The notes under the pieces: model-generated
Seen by the model: only the letters and a program-made list of their open reading frames with translations
What the model was told of the DNA's origin: nothing
The model's database searches: none
Source of the DNA: CAXBCP01 sp047638395
GTDB taxonomy: Bacteria > Pseudomonadota > Alphaproteobacteria > MPNO01 > UBA830
Reading direction: 5' to 3'
DNA: 64,000 nt
Assembly (NCBI GenBank): GCA_047638395.1
Contig: JBLIMV010000007.1
Location: forward strand, 62,001 to 126,000
Part shown: piece after piece, positions 25,452-34,369 of the stretch
Layout of the letters: every line of letters begins with the position of its first letter
Numbering within the stretch: position 1 is the stretch's first letter
Position numbers and translations under genes: made by a program

Positions 25452-27518
25452 TCAGGCGGTCCGAGAGATCTGCTTTACCGGGAACCAAAGCCTTACGGTG
25501 GTGCCAATATCCGGCTCGCTCTCGATCTCGATGGACCCACCATGGAGTTCGACCAGCGCTTTCGTCAGCGGCAGACCGAGACCGATGCCCTCTATGCCGC
25601 TCGTCTGCCGGTCGGTAATGCGGCCGAAGCGTTCGAATACCTTGGGAATATTCTCCGCCGAAATGCCGATCCCCGTATCGCTCACGGTCACGATGTAGCT
25701 GCCTTCCATGTCGCCGTCCACGGACACGGTGACAGTGCCATCGCGGTCGGTGAATTTGATCGAGTTCGACAGGACGTTGACCAGAATCTGGATCAGCCTT
25801 CGCCGGTCACCATGGAAGGGAAGCCGGGACGCCGGCGGTATGTTCGGGACGATCTTGACGCCACCGATCGACGCGCGGTCCGAAATCATGACATGGGCTG
25901 TATGAATGATTTCCTTCAGATCGACTTCCTCACCGATAAAATCGGCGTTGCCCGTCTCGATCTTCGTTACATCGAGGACGTCGCTGATCAGCCCTAAAAG
26001 GTGGTTTCCAGATGACAGGATATGCTTTCCGTAATCTTGGTATTTTGGATTGTTCAACGGCCCCAGCATTTCGCCCGAGATCATCTCGGAGAATCCGATG
26101 ATGGCATTTAGCGGGGTTCGCAGTTCGTGGCTCATGTTTGCCAGGAACTCCGATTTTGTCCGGCTGGCGAGTTCTGCTTCGTCTCGGGCCGCTATCAGCG
26201 CGTTCTCCACCTGAATCCGTTCCGTAACGTCACGTCCGACAGACTGAATTTCAACAATATTTCCCGCGTTGTCGAAAATGGCGCGGTTGGACCAGTTGAA
26301 CCAGCTGATTTTACCGTCAACTGACGCGATTCGGTTTTCCGAGCGGATTGTCGGGTTTTGCCGGCTCAGCTTCGAAATGCGCTCCTCGATCTCACCGCGT
26401 TCCGATTCCATCGCGAAACTCATGAAGCTGGTTCCCAGCAACTCGTCGCGGCTCCGACCGTAATGCTTGCAATAGGCCTCGTTGACGAAGGTAAGGATAT
26501 GCGATCCGGGCAGGGTGCGGGTAATGAGTTCCGACTGGTCCTCGACAATCGCACGATATAGTTCGCCACTCTCGTGAAGTGCGGCGTTTTGGCGGCGCAC
26601 CATTCGGCGAAGGGCGTAATTCCATGTGACTACAATGCCAGCGATGAGCAGTGCAACCCCCAGTGCGGCGGCAATTGTCAGCAGGATGGCGCGGTGGGCG
26701 GCGTGGGCAGTTGCGTGGAACGAAATATATTTATCGAGGATCGCGCGATGTTCTTCGGCGCTAATCGCGGAGATGCCCTTGTCCAGAATCGATGCAAGCA
26801 CGGGCAGGTCCCTGCGGCTGGCAATCGCGAGCCGGGCGGCGTATCCCGTGGTGCCGCTGACAAGCAGGTTCGATATGCCGAGTTCCCGCAGGCTATGTGT
26901 CGCGGTTGCCAGGTTTCCGATCATCGCGTCGAGCTGTCCGAATGACGTCAGCAGCAGCCCGGCATCCATGTTCGAAACAGGCAGTATGTTGATATCGGGA
27001 TAGTCCGTCGCGACCCATTCCTGCCAGACATAGCCTGATACTATTCCGACGGTTTTGCCGCGCAGGCCTTCCAGACTTTCTAATTGGGCCCCGCCAGGCC
27101 GGGTGATAATGACGCCGGGGAGCTCGATGTGCGGGGATGTGAAAGTAAAATATTTCTGTCGGTCATCGGTCTTCGTTGCGGCGCTCAGGATGTCGGCCTC
27201 GCCGTCTCTCACCATCCGCATCGCATCGTCCCAGTCGCGGGGCTTCATCATCTTGAACTGTAATCCGGTAATCCGTGTCAGGAGAGAGAGGTAATCTGCC
27301 GACATGCCGGTCAGCTGACCGGTTGAATCCAGCGATTCAATTGGCTTATAGGAAGGGTCGGGAGCGACGCGAATAACCGGGTTTGACGCAACCCACCGCT
27401 TTTCAGCCTGGGTAAGCGCAATCCTGACGTCGGCGGTTTCCAGCTTATTGGTCTTCGCGGCCGGAACACCCGTCAAAAACAGGGCGCAAATGGACGCCGC
27501 CAGTAACAATCTACACAT
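25452..27518 (-). CDS. Hybrid sensor: periplasmic solute-binding domain, PAS, histidine kinase
   Basis: A membrane sensor kinase of about 688 residues. Order: signal peptide (MCRLLLAASICALFLTGVPA), an SBP_bac_3-type binding domain (VIRVAPDPSYKPIESLDSTG onward, about residues 35-275), one membrane helix (ILLTIAAALGVALLIAGIVV), a PAS domain, HisKA with FLANMSHELRTPLNAI (phospho-accepting histidine), and HATPase with DTGIGIS and GIGLGLPL boxes. It should sense a periplasmic small molecule, probably amino acid-like. No response regulator is adjacent. ATG 27518 is preferred because it starts the signal peptide; an in-frame ATG at 27593 adds 25 residues. It lies between two paralogous hydroxylases on the opposite strand. 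Confidence 0.9.
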   Translation of the reverse strand: MCRLLLAASICALFLTGVPAAKTNKLETADVRIALTQAEKRWVASNPVIRVAPDPSYKPIESLDSTGQLTGMSADYLSLLTRITGLQFKMMKPRDWDDAMRMVRDGEADILSAATKTDDRQKYFTFTSPHIELPGVIITRPGGAQLESLEGLRGKTVGIVSGYVWQEWVATDYPDINILPVSNMDAGLLLTSFGQLDAMIGNLATATHSLRELGISNLLVSGTTGYAARLAIASRRDLPVLASILDKGISAISAEEHRAILDKYISFHATAHAAHRAILLTIAAALGVALLIAGIVVTWNYALRRMVRRQNAALHESGELYRAIVEDQSELITRTLPGSHILTFVNEAYCKHYGRSRDELLGTSFMSFAMESERGEIEERISKLSRQNPTIRSENRIASVDGKISWFNWSNRAIFDNAGNIVEIQSVGRDVTERIQVENALIAARDEAELASRTKSEFLANMSHELRTPLNAIIGFSEMISGEMLGPLNNPKYQDYGKHILSSGNHLLGLISDVLDVTKIETGNADFIGEEVDLKEIIHTAHVMISDRASIGGVKIVPNIPPASRLPFHGDRRRLIQILVNVLSNSIKFTDRDGTVTVSVDGDMEGSYIVTVSDTGIGISAENIPKVFERFGRITDRQTSGIEGIGLGLPLTKALVELHGGSIEIESEPDIGTTVRLWFPVKQISRTA

Positions 27519-27788
27519 GAACTCGTACTCGTTACGCTTAGATATGGATTTGCCAGTCCCTAAAAGTTGAAATGGCGATTCCTTATTCGCCATAGTATCT
27601 GGATTTCAAATTGAAACAATTAGAAACAATTCTTGTAAACCGGCTAAAAACTAACGTTTTTTGAGGCATGGCTGGACCCCGAAGGCCATCCCTGTACAAT
27701 ATCGGTGAAATCGGGTGCGCATTACGGGCCTGGCTCAGCGGCCATATCCGGGTGCCCGGCTGCGTAAATCAAAAAGAGGAAGAGCGCG

Positions 27789-30128
27789 ATGGCCGACGGT
27801 GGTACGGGGCAGGGAATCGGCGCAAGTGTCCTGCGCAAGGAAGACCGCCGTTTTCTCGAAGGCGCCGGTCGCTATGTTTCCGATATCGCCCTGCCGCGCA
27901 CGCTGGAGGCGGCGATTGTCCGCAGTCCGGTGGCGCATGCCGGTAATCTGGAAGTCTCGAAGCCGGAAGACGCCCTAAACCGCGTCTTCACGGCCGACGA
28001 CATGGCGGCGGGCGGTGTGAAACCGATCCACGTCGTCTCCAAATTTCCCGGACACAAAGCGGCCGATTATCCCCATCTTGCAACCGGCAAGCTCAGGTTT
28101 GTCGGTGAATCCATTGCCGTCTGCCTGGCAGACACCCGTGCGGATGCGGAAGACCTTGCCGCCCGGACGACTATCGATTTCGATGCCCTGCCGCCCGTGG
28201 TCGATATGCTCGCTGCCGTCGAGGCATCTGCGGCACATGTGCATGATGACTGGGATGACAACATCATTCTGGATTCCCGGTTTGAGGCAAATGCCGATGC
28301 CGTGTCCGCCCCGGTTTCGGTGACGCGCACCTTCCGGATGAACCGCCAGGCTGTGAACCCGCTCGAAGGGGCGGCGGTTCTGGCTGAATGGGATGCGCGT
28401 GAAGACCGGCTTGTGGTCTACAGCTCGTCGCAGATTCCCCATATTCTCAAAAATGCGCTCTGTGAATGTCTCGGCCTGCGCCAGAATCAGGTGCGTGTCG
28501 TTGCACCTGATGTCGGTGGCGGGTTCGGCTACAAGTGCGTGCTGCTGCCCGAAGAGATATACATTCCGTGGGTCGCGATGCAGGTAAAGCGCCCGGTCCG
28601 CTGGATTCAGGATCGCCGTGAACATCTGGTGACGGCCGCCAACGCGCGTGAACATCATTATTCGGTCACGCTCTATGCCGAACCCGACGGCACGTTTGTC
28701 GGGCTCGAGGCGGATATCATTGTCGATTCCGGTGCTTATTCGGTCTATCCGCATTCGAACATTCTGGAATCGACCATGGCCGGGCGCACGTTGCACGGCC
28801 CCTATACGTTTTCAGCCTACAAGGTGCGGTCGCGCGCGGTGGCGACCAACAAGCCGCCAATCGTGCCCTACCGGGGTGTTGCGCGGCCCGGTATCTGCTT
28901 TGCGCTGGAACTCGCGATTGACGCGATGGCCCGTGAACTGGGGCGTGAGCCCTGCGATCTCCGGCTCCAGAACCTGGTGCCGCCGGAAAAGATGCCCTAC
29001 ACGACGATCACCGGCGGCGAGTTCGATTCGGGTGATTATCCCGAAGCGCTGCGCCGGTCGGTTGATCTGATCGGGTTGCCCGCGATCCGCGCGCGCCAGA
29101 AACAGGCTGAGGCAGATGGCCGTCTGATCGGTGTCGGGTTCGGTTGTTATATCGAAATGACGGCGCTGCAGACATCTGCCGCCGCGCGCGCCGGGCTTGC
29201 CGCCATTCCGGGATACGAGCAGGCTCATGTTCGCCTCACCCCCGATGGCGGTCTTGAAATCGGTGTCGGTGTTCAGAACCATGGCCAGGGCATGGAGACG
29301 ACGCTGGCGCAGGTGGCGTGTGAGAAATTCGGCATCAATATCGATATGGTATCGGTCCGCCACGGCGATACCGCGACCTCACCCTATTCCACCGGCACAT
29401 ATGCATCGCGCTCTATGGTTATGGCGGGCGGCGCGATCGCGCGGACCTGTGATGTCCTTGGCGGCCATATCCGCCGCATCGGCGCGCATCTGCTGCAATG
29501 CAATTTCGATGATACGTCTATCTCGGGCGCCCGCGTTGTCGGGCCGTCCGGCGATGTCTCCTTCGCCGAGATCGCCCGTGTCTGGCACCGCAATCCGGAA
29601 GACCTGCCCGCCGATGTCGATCCCGCCGGGGTCGAGGTCACATCGGGCTTCCGGCCATCGCCGGATAACAGCCCGTTTTCCTATGCGACCCATGCGGCGC
29701 TGGTCGCGGTCGATCCAGAGCTGGGGCAGGTTGAAATCCTCGATTACGTCATATCCGAAGACTGCGGCACCATCGTCAATCCGATGATTGTCGATGGCCA
29801 AATACTCGGCGGCGCGTTGCAGGGCGTTGGCACGGCGCTGTTTGAGGAATCCCGTTACGATGCCGAAGGCCAGCCCTTGTCATCCACCTTTGCCGATTAC
29901 ACGATGCCCGGGCCGACTCATCTGCCGAATATCCGCCTCGATCATCTGGTGACACCCTCGCCGCTGACCGAATTCGGAGTCAAAGGGCTTGGCGAAGGCG
30001 GTGCCATCCCGCCGCCGGCAGCAATCGCCAATGCGGTGAACGATGCCCTGCGCGATTACGGGGTGGAGGTGAATGAAACGCCCATCTCGCCGCGACGGCT
30101 GCGGGCGCATATCGCGGCCAAAAGTTAA
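27789..30128 (+). CDS. Second molybdenum hydroxylase large subunit (CoxL family), solitary paralogue
   Basis: A 779-residue protein closely similar to the product of 21764-24133 along its whole length, sharing VVDMLAA, VGGGFGYK, PYRGVARPG and GVKGLGEGG with the catalytic glutamate. As in the paralogue, the active loop is not that of form I CO dehydrogenase. No FAD or iron-sulfur subunit lies next to it, so it probably borrows those of the upstream operon or acts as an alternative large subunit with another substrate. AGAGGAAGAG precedes the ATG. Its stop overlaps by 4 bp the end of the convergent LysR gene. Confidence 0.9.
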   Translation: MADGGTGQGIGASVLRKEDRRFLEGAGRYVSDIALPRTLEAAIVRSPVAHAGNLEVSKPEDALNRVFTADDMAAGGVKPIHVVSKFPGHKAADYPHLATGKLRFVGESIAVCLADTRADAEDLAARTTIDFDALPPVVDMLAAVEASAAHVHDDWDDNIILDSRFEANADAVSAPVSVTRTFRMNRQAVNPLEGAAVLAEWDAREDRLVVYSSSQIPHILKNALCECLGLRQNQVRVVAPDVGGGFGYKCVLLPEEIYIPWVAMQVKRPVRWIQDRREHLVTAANAREHHYSVTLYAEPDGTFVGLEADIIVDSGAYSVYPHSNILESTMAGRTLHGPYTFSAYKVRSRAVATNKPPIVPYRGVARPGICFALELAIDAMARELGREPCDLRLQNLVPPEKMPYTTITGGEFDSGDYPEALRRSVDLIGLPAIRARQKQAEADGRLIGVGFGCYIEMTALQTSAAARAGLAAIPGYEQAHVRLTPDGGLEIGVGVQNHGQGMETTLAQVACEKFGINIDMVSVRHGDTATSPYSTGTYASRSMVMAGGAIARTCDVLGGHIRRIGAHLLQCNFDDTSISGARVVGPSGDVSFAEIARVWHRNPEDLPADVDPAGVEVTSGFRPSPDNSPFSYATHAALVAVDPELGQVEILDYVISEDCGTIVNPMIVDGQILGGALQGVGTALFEESRYDAEGQPLSSTFADYTMPGPTHLPNIRLDHLVTPSPLTEFGVKGLGEGGAIPPPAAIANAVNDALRDYGVEVNETPISPRRLRAHIAAKS

Positions 30129-31006
30129 CCGGCGACGTTGGCGGCTTCTCTGATCCAGTTCCGGAAAGCGGCAAAGGCAGGTTCATCCGCGCGGGCTTCG
30201 CGGTACACCAGATACCAGCGCAGCTTTTTCGGAATCCATATATCGAACGGCGCCACCAGCCGACCGGCGGCGAGATCATCATCGACATAGGGTGTGATGC
30301 CCATGGCGACACCGACACCGTCCACCGCCGCCTGCAATGACTGGTCGTAATAGCCGACCTCGGGCCCGTCCGCGGTTATGTCCGGCTCGCCGGCCTCATC
30401 GAACCACCTTTGCCAGTCATCGACTGCGTGGGAAACGCGCACGCGCAGCAACGTCTGATCGTGAAGGTTGGCCGGCGCTTTCAGTTTTTCTGCAAGGGCG
30501 GGCGTGCAGACCGGTGTCAGCCGGGCGGTGAAAAGCGGCTCGGCCCGAAGGCCCGGCCAATCGCCCGTGCCCAGTGTTACGCTGCAGGTCCAGTCATCGC
30601 CAAAGGGCACGGCCTCGCCACCAGTGGTGATCCGCACGTCTATCCCCGGCTGGGCCGTCTGAAAAGCGGCAAGCCGGGGGATCAGCCAGCGGATGGCGAA
30701 TGTGGGTCCGACGCCCACCGTCAGCACCTCGCGGCCGGACAAGGTCTTCACCCGGTCGGTGAGTGCGGCCAGCGAATCCAGCATCGCGGTCAGACCGGGC
30801 TGGTACGCGGCACCCGCCGGGGTCAGTGTCAGATTGTTCGGATTGCGCAGGAACAGCGGAACCTCGAGGCGTTCTTCCAGCAGCTTGACCAGCCGGCTGA
30901 TGGCCGCCGGTGTCACGTTCAGTTCTTCTGCCGCCTTCTTGAAACTGCCGCAGCGGGCGGCGGCTTCGAAGGCGCGAACGCCGTTCAGGGAGGGCAGGTT
31001 ACGCAT
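30125..31006 (-). CDS. LysR family transcriptional regulator, GcvA-like
   Basis: A 293-residue DNA-binding regulator. The N-terminal winged helix shows FKKAAEELNVTPAAISRLVK followed by LEERLEVPLFLR, and the substrate-binding domain starts near residue 90 (REVLTVGVGPTFAIRWL). The LPSLNGVRAFEAAARCGS opening is typical of the GcvA subgroup. Its convergent overlap with the solitary hydroxylase gene makes this hydroxylase or the small genes upstream of it (31096, 31296) plausible targets, but no operator was identified. Confidence 0.93.
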   Translation of the reverse strand: MRNLPSLNGVRAFEAAARCGSFKKAAEELNVTPAAISRLVKLLEERLEVPLFLRNPNNLTLTPAGAAYQPGLTAMLDSLAALTDRVKTLSGREVLTVGVGPTFAIRWLIPRLAAFQTAQPGIDVRITTGGEAVPFGDDWTCSVTLGTGDWPGLRAEPLFTARLTPVCTPALAEKLKAPANLHDQTLLRVRVSHAVDDWQRWFDEAGEPDITADGPEVGYYDQSLQAAVDGVGVAMGITPYVDDDLAAGRLVAPFDIWIPKKLRWYLVYREARADEPAFAAFRNWIREAANVAG

Positions 31007-31095
31007 AAGACCCTTAAATTACCTTAGCCTATGGGCAAGTTAATCCAGTTTGCGAATGCTATGCAATAGGACAGATAATAGGTCATAAAAACAGA

Positions 31096-31254
31096 ATGGT
31101 GGCAGATATGATCATCTCAATAGCAATACTAATAATATGGGTTCTGGCCGGTCTCGCTGTTCTGTCAGGCTACGTACGCCGCGGCGGGTGGCTATTGCTG
31201 GCCGTTGCCGGTCTGCATGTCGCCTATGGCAGTTACCTGATATCTGCCGGTTGA
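31096..31254 (+). CDS. Putative small membrane protein, about 52 aa
   Basis: A short frame with two hydrophobic helices (ISIAILIIWVLAGLAVLSGY and WLLLAVAGLHVAYGSYLI) joined by a basic turn (VRRGG). Both ends would lie on the same side of the membrane. Either ATG 31096 or ATG 31108 could be the start; neither has a strong ribosome binding site. The consistent hydrophobic pattern with charges only in the turn supports coding. It is divergent from the LysR gene and 41 bp upstream of the next small gene. Confidence 0.5.
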   Translation: MVADMIISIAILIIWVLAGLAVLSGYVRRGGWLLLAVAGLHVAYGSYLISAG

Positions 31255-31295
31255 AAGATCCGAACAAGACCTGAAACACGCATAGGACGGACACC

Positions 31296-31538
31296 ATGAA
31301 CGCACCTGAACCGTTAATCCTCGACCTTGTTGAATGGGTCGCTCAGAAACCGAGACCGCTGGACGACGTGATGGAAGCCTGGCGCACCTCCTGTCCGCGT
31401 CTGCCGGTGTGGGAGGATGTCATAGACCGGGGGCTTGTCATCCGGGAGCACGTCGGCGGTCGGGAAAGGCTCGTGCGCGCGTCGGAAAAGGGGCTGGCGC
31501 TTCTCAGCAGCCATGGGCGTTGTCGGCCGGGTGGATAA
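31296..31538 (+). CDS. Small hypothetical protein, winged-helix-like, 80 aa
   Basis: A soluble protein with the pattern ILDLVEWVAQKPRPLDDVME, then AWRTSCPRLPVWEDVIDRGL and a basic strand pair (VGGRERLVRASEKG). The helix-helix-beta-wing layout resembles small winged-helix domains; I infer this from pattern only. The ATG at 31296 follows a GGACGG stretch at 31285-31290. I believe similar short proteins occur in other Alphaproteobacteria, without a known role. Confidence 0.65.
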   Translation: MNAPEPLILDLVEWVAQKPRPLDDVMEAWRTSCPRLPVWEDVIDRGLVIREHVGGRERLVRASEKGLALLSSHGRCRPGG

Positions 31539-31678
31539 CCGGACGGATAACCCAGGCGGGTATTCTGCCAATAATCTACCAGTAATCTGCAAAACTGTTT
31601 CCCGGTCGGGACTACCGACAGCTTCAATCGTTTTCGCTATGATGCCCGCACATTCAGTGTGCAGAAGGCCTTTTGACC

Positions 31679-33007
31679 ATGAGCGACGATCGGAAACTCC
31701 GCCTTGGCGCGTTTATGCGTCCGACGACAATCCATAGCGGCGGTTGGCGCTATCCCGGCGCTTATGCCGATGCGAACTTCAATTTCGAGCATATAAAGAC
31801 CTTCGCACAGCGGCTTGAAGGAGCGTGCTTCGACGGCTTCTTCATGGCCGATCATCTCGCGGTATTGAATATGCCGGTGGAAGCGCTTCGCCGGTCGACC
31901 ACGCCGACATCGTTTGAGCCGTTTACGCTGTTATCGGCGCTATCGATGGTGACGAAGCATCTTGGTCTGATGGCCACCGGCTCGACCACCTATGACGAGC
32001 CCTATCATATCGCCCGGCGTTTCGCGTCGCTGGATCATATTAGTGGCGGCCGTGCGGGCTGGAATATCGTGACGACATCCAATCCCGATGCGTCGAAGAA
32101 TTTCGGCAAGGACGAACATCTCGAGCATTCCGAGCGCTACAAGCGGGCGCGGGAATTCTACGAGGTTGTCACCGGTCTGTGGGACAGCTGGGCTGAAGAT
32201 GCGTTTATCCGCGATCAGGAGAGCGGCATCTTCATGGATCCCGACAAAATGCACCGGCTCAATCATGAAGGCGAATTCTTCAAGGTTGCCGGACCGCTGA
32301 ATATCGCGCGGCCCGTGCAGGGCTGGCCGGTCATCGTTCAGGCCGGCGCGTCCGAGCCTGGGCGCCAGCTTGCCGCCGAAACTGCCGAAGCCGTGTTCAC
32401 CTCGCAGCGCGATCTCGCCGCCGGACAGGCGTTTTATGCCGACGTCAAAGGTCGGATGGAGAAAATGGGGCGTAACCCCGAGCATATGAAAATCATGCCG
32501 GGCTGTTTTGTCGTCGTCGGCGACACCGTCGACGAAGCCAAGGCGAAACGGGCCAAGCTCGACAGTCTTGTGCATATTGAAAGTGCGATCGCGTCGCTGT
32601 CGATTACGCTTGGCTGCGATGCGTCTGAATTCGATCTCGACGGTCCGCTGCCGGAGATTCCGGAAAGTAATGCGACCAAGTCGGGTCGCGAACGTGCCGT
32701 CATGTCTGCCGAAAAAGAGGGCCTGACCGTGCGCCAGCTCGCACAGCGTCTTGGCGGGTATTCCGGGCTCGCGATGGTCGGCACGGCGGAGACCATCGCT
32801 GACGAGATGGAAGAATGGTTGCACACACGCGCAAGTGACGGGTTTACCGTCATGTTCCCGTTCCTGCCCGAGGGGCTCAACGACGTTGTCGACAAGGTCG
32901 TTCCCGAATTGCAGCGCCGCGGTCTGTTCCGCACGGAATACGAAGGCACGACCTTGCGCGAAAACCTTGGTCTGCCGCGCCCCGAAAACCGGTTTTTCAC
33001 GACATAG
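31679..33007 (+). CDS. LLM class flavin-dependent monooxygenase, NtaA/SnaA/DszA-like
   Basis: A 442-residue FMNH2-dependent monooxygenase. Diagnostic segments are GGRAGWNIVTTSNPDASKNF, the YKRAREFYEVVTGLWDSW helix, and PVIVQAGASEPGRQLAAE, all of the NtaA/SnaA/DszA/DmoA group. Members cleave C-N or C-S bonds (nitrilotriacetate, dibenzothiophene sulfone, dimethyl sulfide) with reduced flavin supplied by a separate reductase, none of which is adjacent. The ATG at 31679 is preferred over a TTG two codons earlier. It is a stand-alone gene. Confidence 0.88.
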   Translation: MSDDRKLRLGAFMRPTTIHSGGWRYPGAYADANFNFEHIKTFAQRLEGACFDGFFMADHLAVLNMPVEALRRSTTPTSFEPFTLLSALSMVTKHLGLMATGSTTYDEPYHIARRFASLDHISGGRAGWNIVTTSNPDASKNFGKDEHLEHSERYKRAREFYEVVTGLWDSWAEDAFIRDQESGIFMDPDKMHRLNHEGEFFKVAGPLNIARPVQGWPVIVQAGASEPGRQLAAETAEAVFTSQRDLAAGQAFYADVKGRMEKMGRNPEHMKIMPGCFVVVGDTVDEAKAKRAKLDSLVHIESAIASLSITLGCDASEFDLDGPLPEIPESNATKSGRERAVMSAEKEGLTVRQLAQRLGGYSGLAMVGTAETIADEMEEWLHTRASDGFTVMFPFLPEGLNDVVDKVVPELQRRGLFRTEYEGTTLRENLGLPRPENRFFTT

Positions 33008-33130
33008 GCGGCGGCCGAATAGCCCTTACTTGACGCCCTGAATTGAAGCCGGCTTGACGGGACGCCTGTCGCCGCCGACAATATTCCCCGGTAGGCACTT
33101 TTGGGCTGCGTTGGCCCTGAACAGGTAGGC

Positions 33131-33733
33131 GTGACAAACATCCGTAGACGGCCACCGCCAAAGGCGCGGGCTGCCAAGGCACGGCCAATCAAAGCACGGC
33201 CAGTCAAAGCGAAGGCTGCAAAAGCACGGCCGATGACGGCACGGGCCCAAGCTGCAAAAATCGCGGCGGCGCGCAAGGCTGTGACCAAGGCTGCCTCGCG
33301 CGTATCGGCGAAAGCGCGTGCCCCCCGGATCAGCGTTGCCGGCAAGGCGGCCTTTCCGCTGCCCAAAACCAGTTTCCGCGTCTTCATCGGTTCGGAAGAG
33401 GTGCACGTATCCTCGGTCTCTCCGCTACATCTGGCTGATACGGAATTCACCGATCCCGACCTGCGCCAGACGGTCGTTCTGCGGCGCGCGGTCAGCGACT
33501 CCCGGATATTCTATGACTGGAATCTCGCCTGCCGGGCGGGAAAGAAAGATACCCGCACAGTTACGATCACGCTCCTCGACAGCCCCGGCGGCAAGCCTGC
33601 CGGCATATGGCAGCTGACAGGTGCCAGCGCGGTGCGCTGGACCGGTCCCGATCTGAATGCCATGGCGCATGAGATTGCGATGGAAGAGCTTGAGATGATT
33701 TACGAGTCGATCGCCTGGCGGTCACGCACATGA
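33131..33733 (+). CDS. Phage tail-tube (T4 gp19/eCIS) domain protein with histone-H1-like basic arm
   Basis: About 200 residues in two parts. Residues 1-75 are almost only Ala, Lys, Arg and Pro (IRRRPPPKARAAKARPIKAR and on), like an H1-type nucleic acid-binding tail. Residues 80-200 resemble the tail-tube family PF06841: FRVFIGSEEVHVSSVSPLHL, then RAVSDSRIFYDWN, ending with the MAHEIAMEELEMIYESI strand and helix. The arm's DNA holds a 15-bp tandem duplication at 33179-33208. GTG 33131 is my start; TTG 33101 is an alternative. It is followed after 25 bp by a second tail-tube-like gene, and no sheath, baseplate or spike gene is nearby. Function unknown. Confidence 0.72.
   Translation: MTNIRRRPPPKARAAKARPIKARPVKAKAAKARPMTARAQAAKIAAARKAVTKAASRVSAKARAPRISVAGKAAFPLPKTSFRVFIGSEEVHVSSVSPLHLADTEFTDPDLRQTVVLRRAVSDSRIFYDWNLACRAGKKDTRTVTITLLDSPGGKPAGIWQLTGASAVRWTGPDLNAMAHEIAMEELEMIYESIAWRSRT
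33179..33208 (+). repeat. 15-bp tandem duplication within the basic arm
   Basis: GCACGGCCAATCAAA (33179-33193) is directly followed by GCACGGCCAGTCAAA (33194-33208), one mismatch apart, and a third partial copy begins at 33224. The units encode KARPIKARPVK, so the basic arm appears to have grown by tandem duplication. Confidence 0.8.
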
Positions 33734-33758
33734 AAATACATAGAACGAGGGACAGAGG

Positions 33759-34187
33759 ATGAGCAATCTACAACCCGTTTTTCATTTCACGGTCGAATGG
33801 GGCGGCACCCGCATCGGCTTTACCGAGGTTTCAGGGCTGTCCGACGAGGTCTCGGTGATCGAATACCGGGACGGGTCCAGTCCCGTGGACAGCTCTACGC
33901 TGATCCCCGGATTAAAATCGCCGCCGGTCGTCACCCTGAAGCGCGGCATTATGACCGGCGATAATGAGATGGCCGAGTGGTTCCGGACCATCCGGACCGG
34001 CACGGTCGAGCGTCGGGATATAACGATATCGTTGCTCAACGACCAACATGAGCCGACGGTGACGTGGAAGCTTGCGGATGCGTGGCCCCGCAAGATCAGC
34101 GCATCGGACCTGAATGCCCGTGCAAACGAGATCGCGATCGAGAGTGTGGAAATCGTCTGCGAACGGATTATCCGCGATACCGATTGA
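33759..34187 (+). CDS. Phage tail-tube (T4 gp19/eCIS) family protein
   Basis: A 142-residue protein, the normal length for tail-tube proteins of contractile injection systems and T4-like phages. Family features are FHFTVEWGGTRIGFTEVSGL at the start, VTLKRGIMTGDNEMAEWF with WFRTIRTG, RRDITISLLNDQ, and the final NEIAIESVEIVCERI strand-helix. These proteins form hexameric rings stacking into the inner tube. ATG 33759 is preceded by AGGGACAGAGG, a good ribosome binding site. It follows the basic-arm paralogue closely, so both are probably co-expressed. Confidence 0.85.
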   Translation: MSNLQPVFHFTVEWGGTRIGFTEVSGLSDEVSVIEYRDGSSPVDSSTLIPGLKSPPVVTLKRGIMTGDNEMAEWFRTIRTGTVERRDITISLLNDQHEPTVTWKLADAWPRKISASDLNARANEIAIESVEIVCERIIRDTD

Positions 34188-34369
34188 TTCCCGCCTGAGG
34201 GCCAGCCTGAAGTCGCGCCGGACTTTTGGGCGATCCGGAGTGTTTCCGGGCGCGTACTCCCAAATATGACGTTGATGCGACGTCCCTAAAAAAGCGCCGT
34301 GGCCCGGTGACTTTTGACGCCGGCTCTGGCAGAACCCGTTTCAACATTCACCGGTGCTTGGAGAACAAC

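Noticed and set aside
21764..30128. Aerobic CO dehydrogenase as the role of the large subunits.
   Set aside because: The active-site loop is PYRGVARP, not the AYxCSFR loop of form I CO dehydrogenase, so CO oxidation is not supported.
33131..34187. A prophage or complete contractile injection system.
   Set aside because: Only two tail-tube-like genes are present; no integrase, capsid, sheath, baseplate or lysis genes are near.
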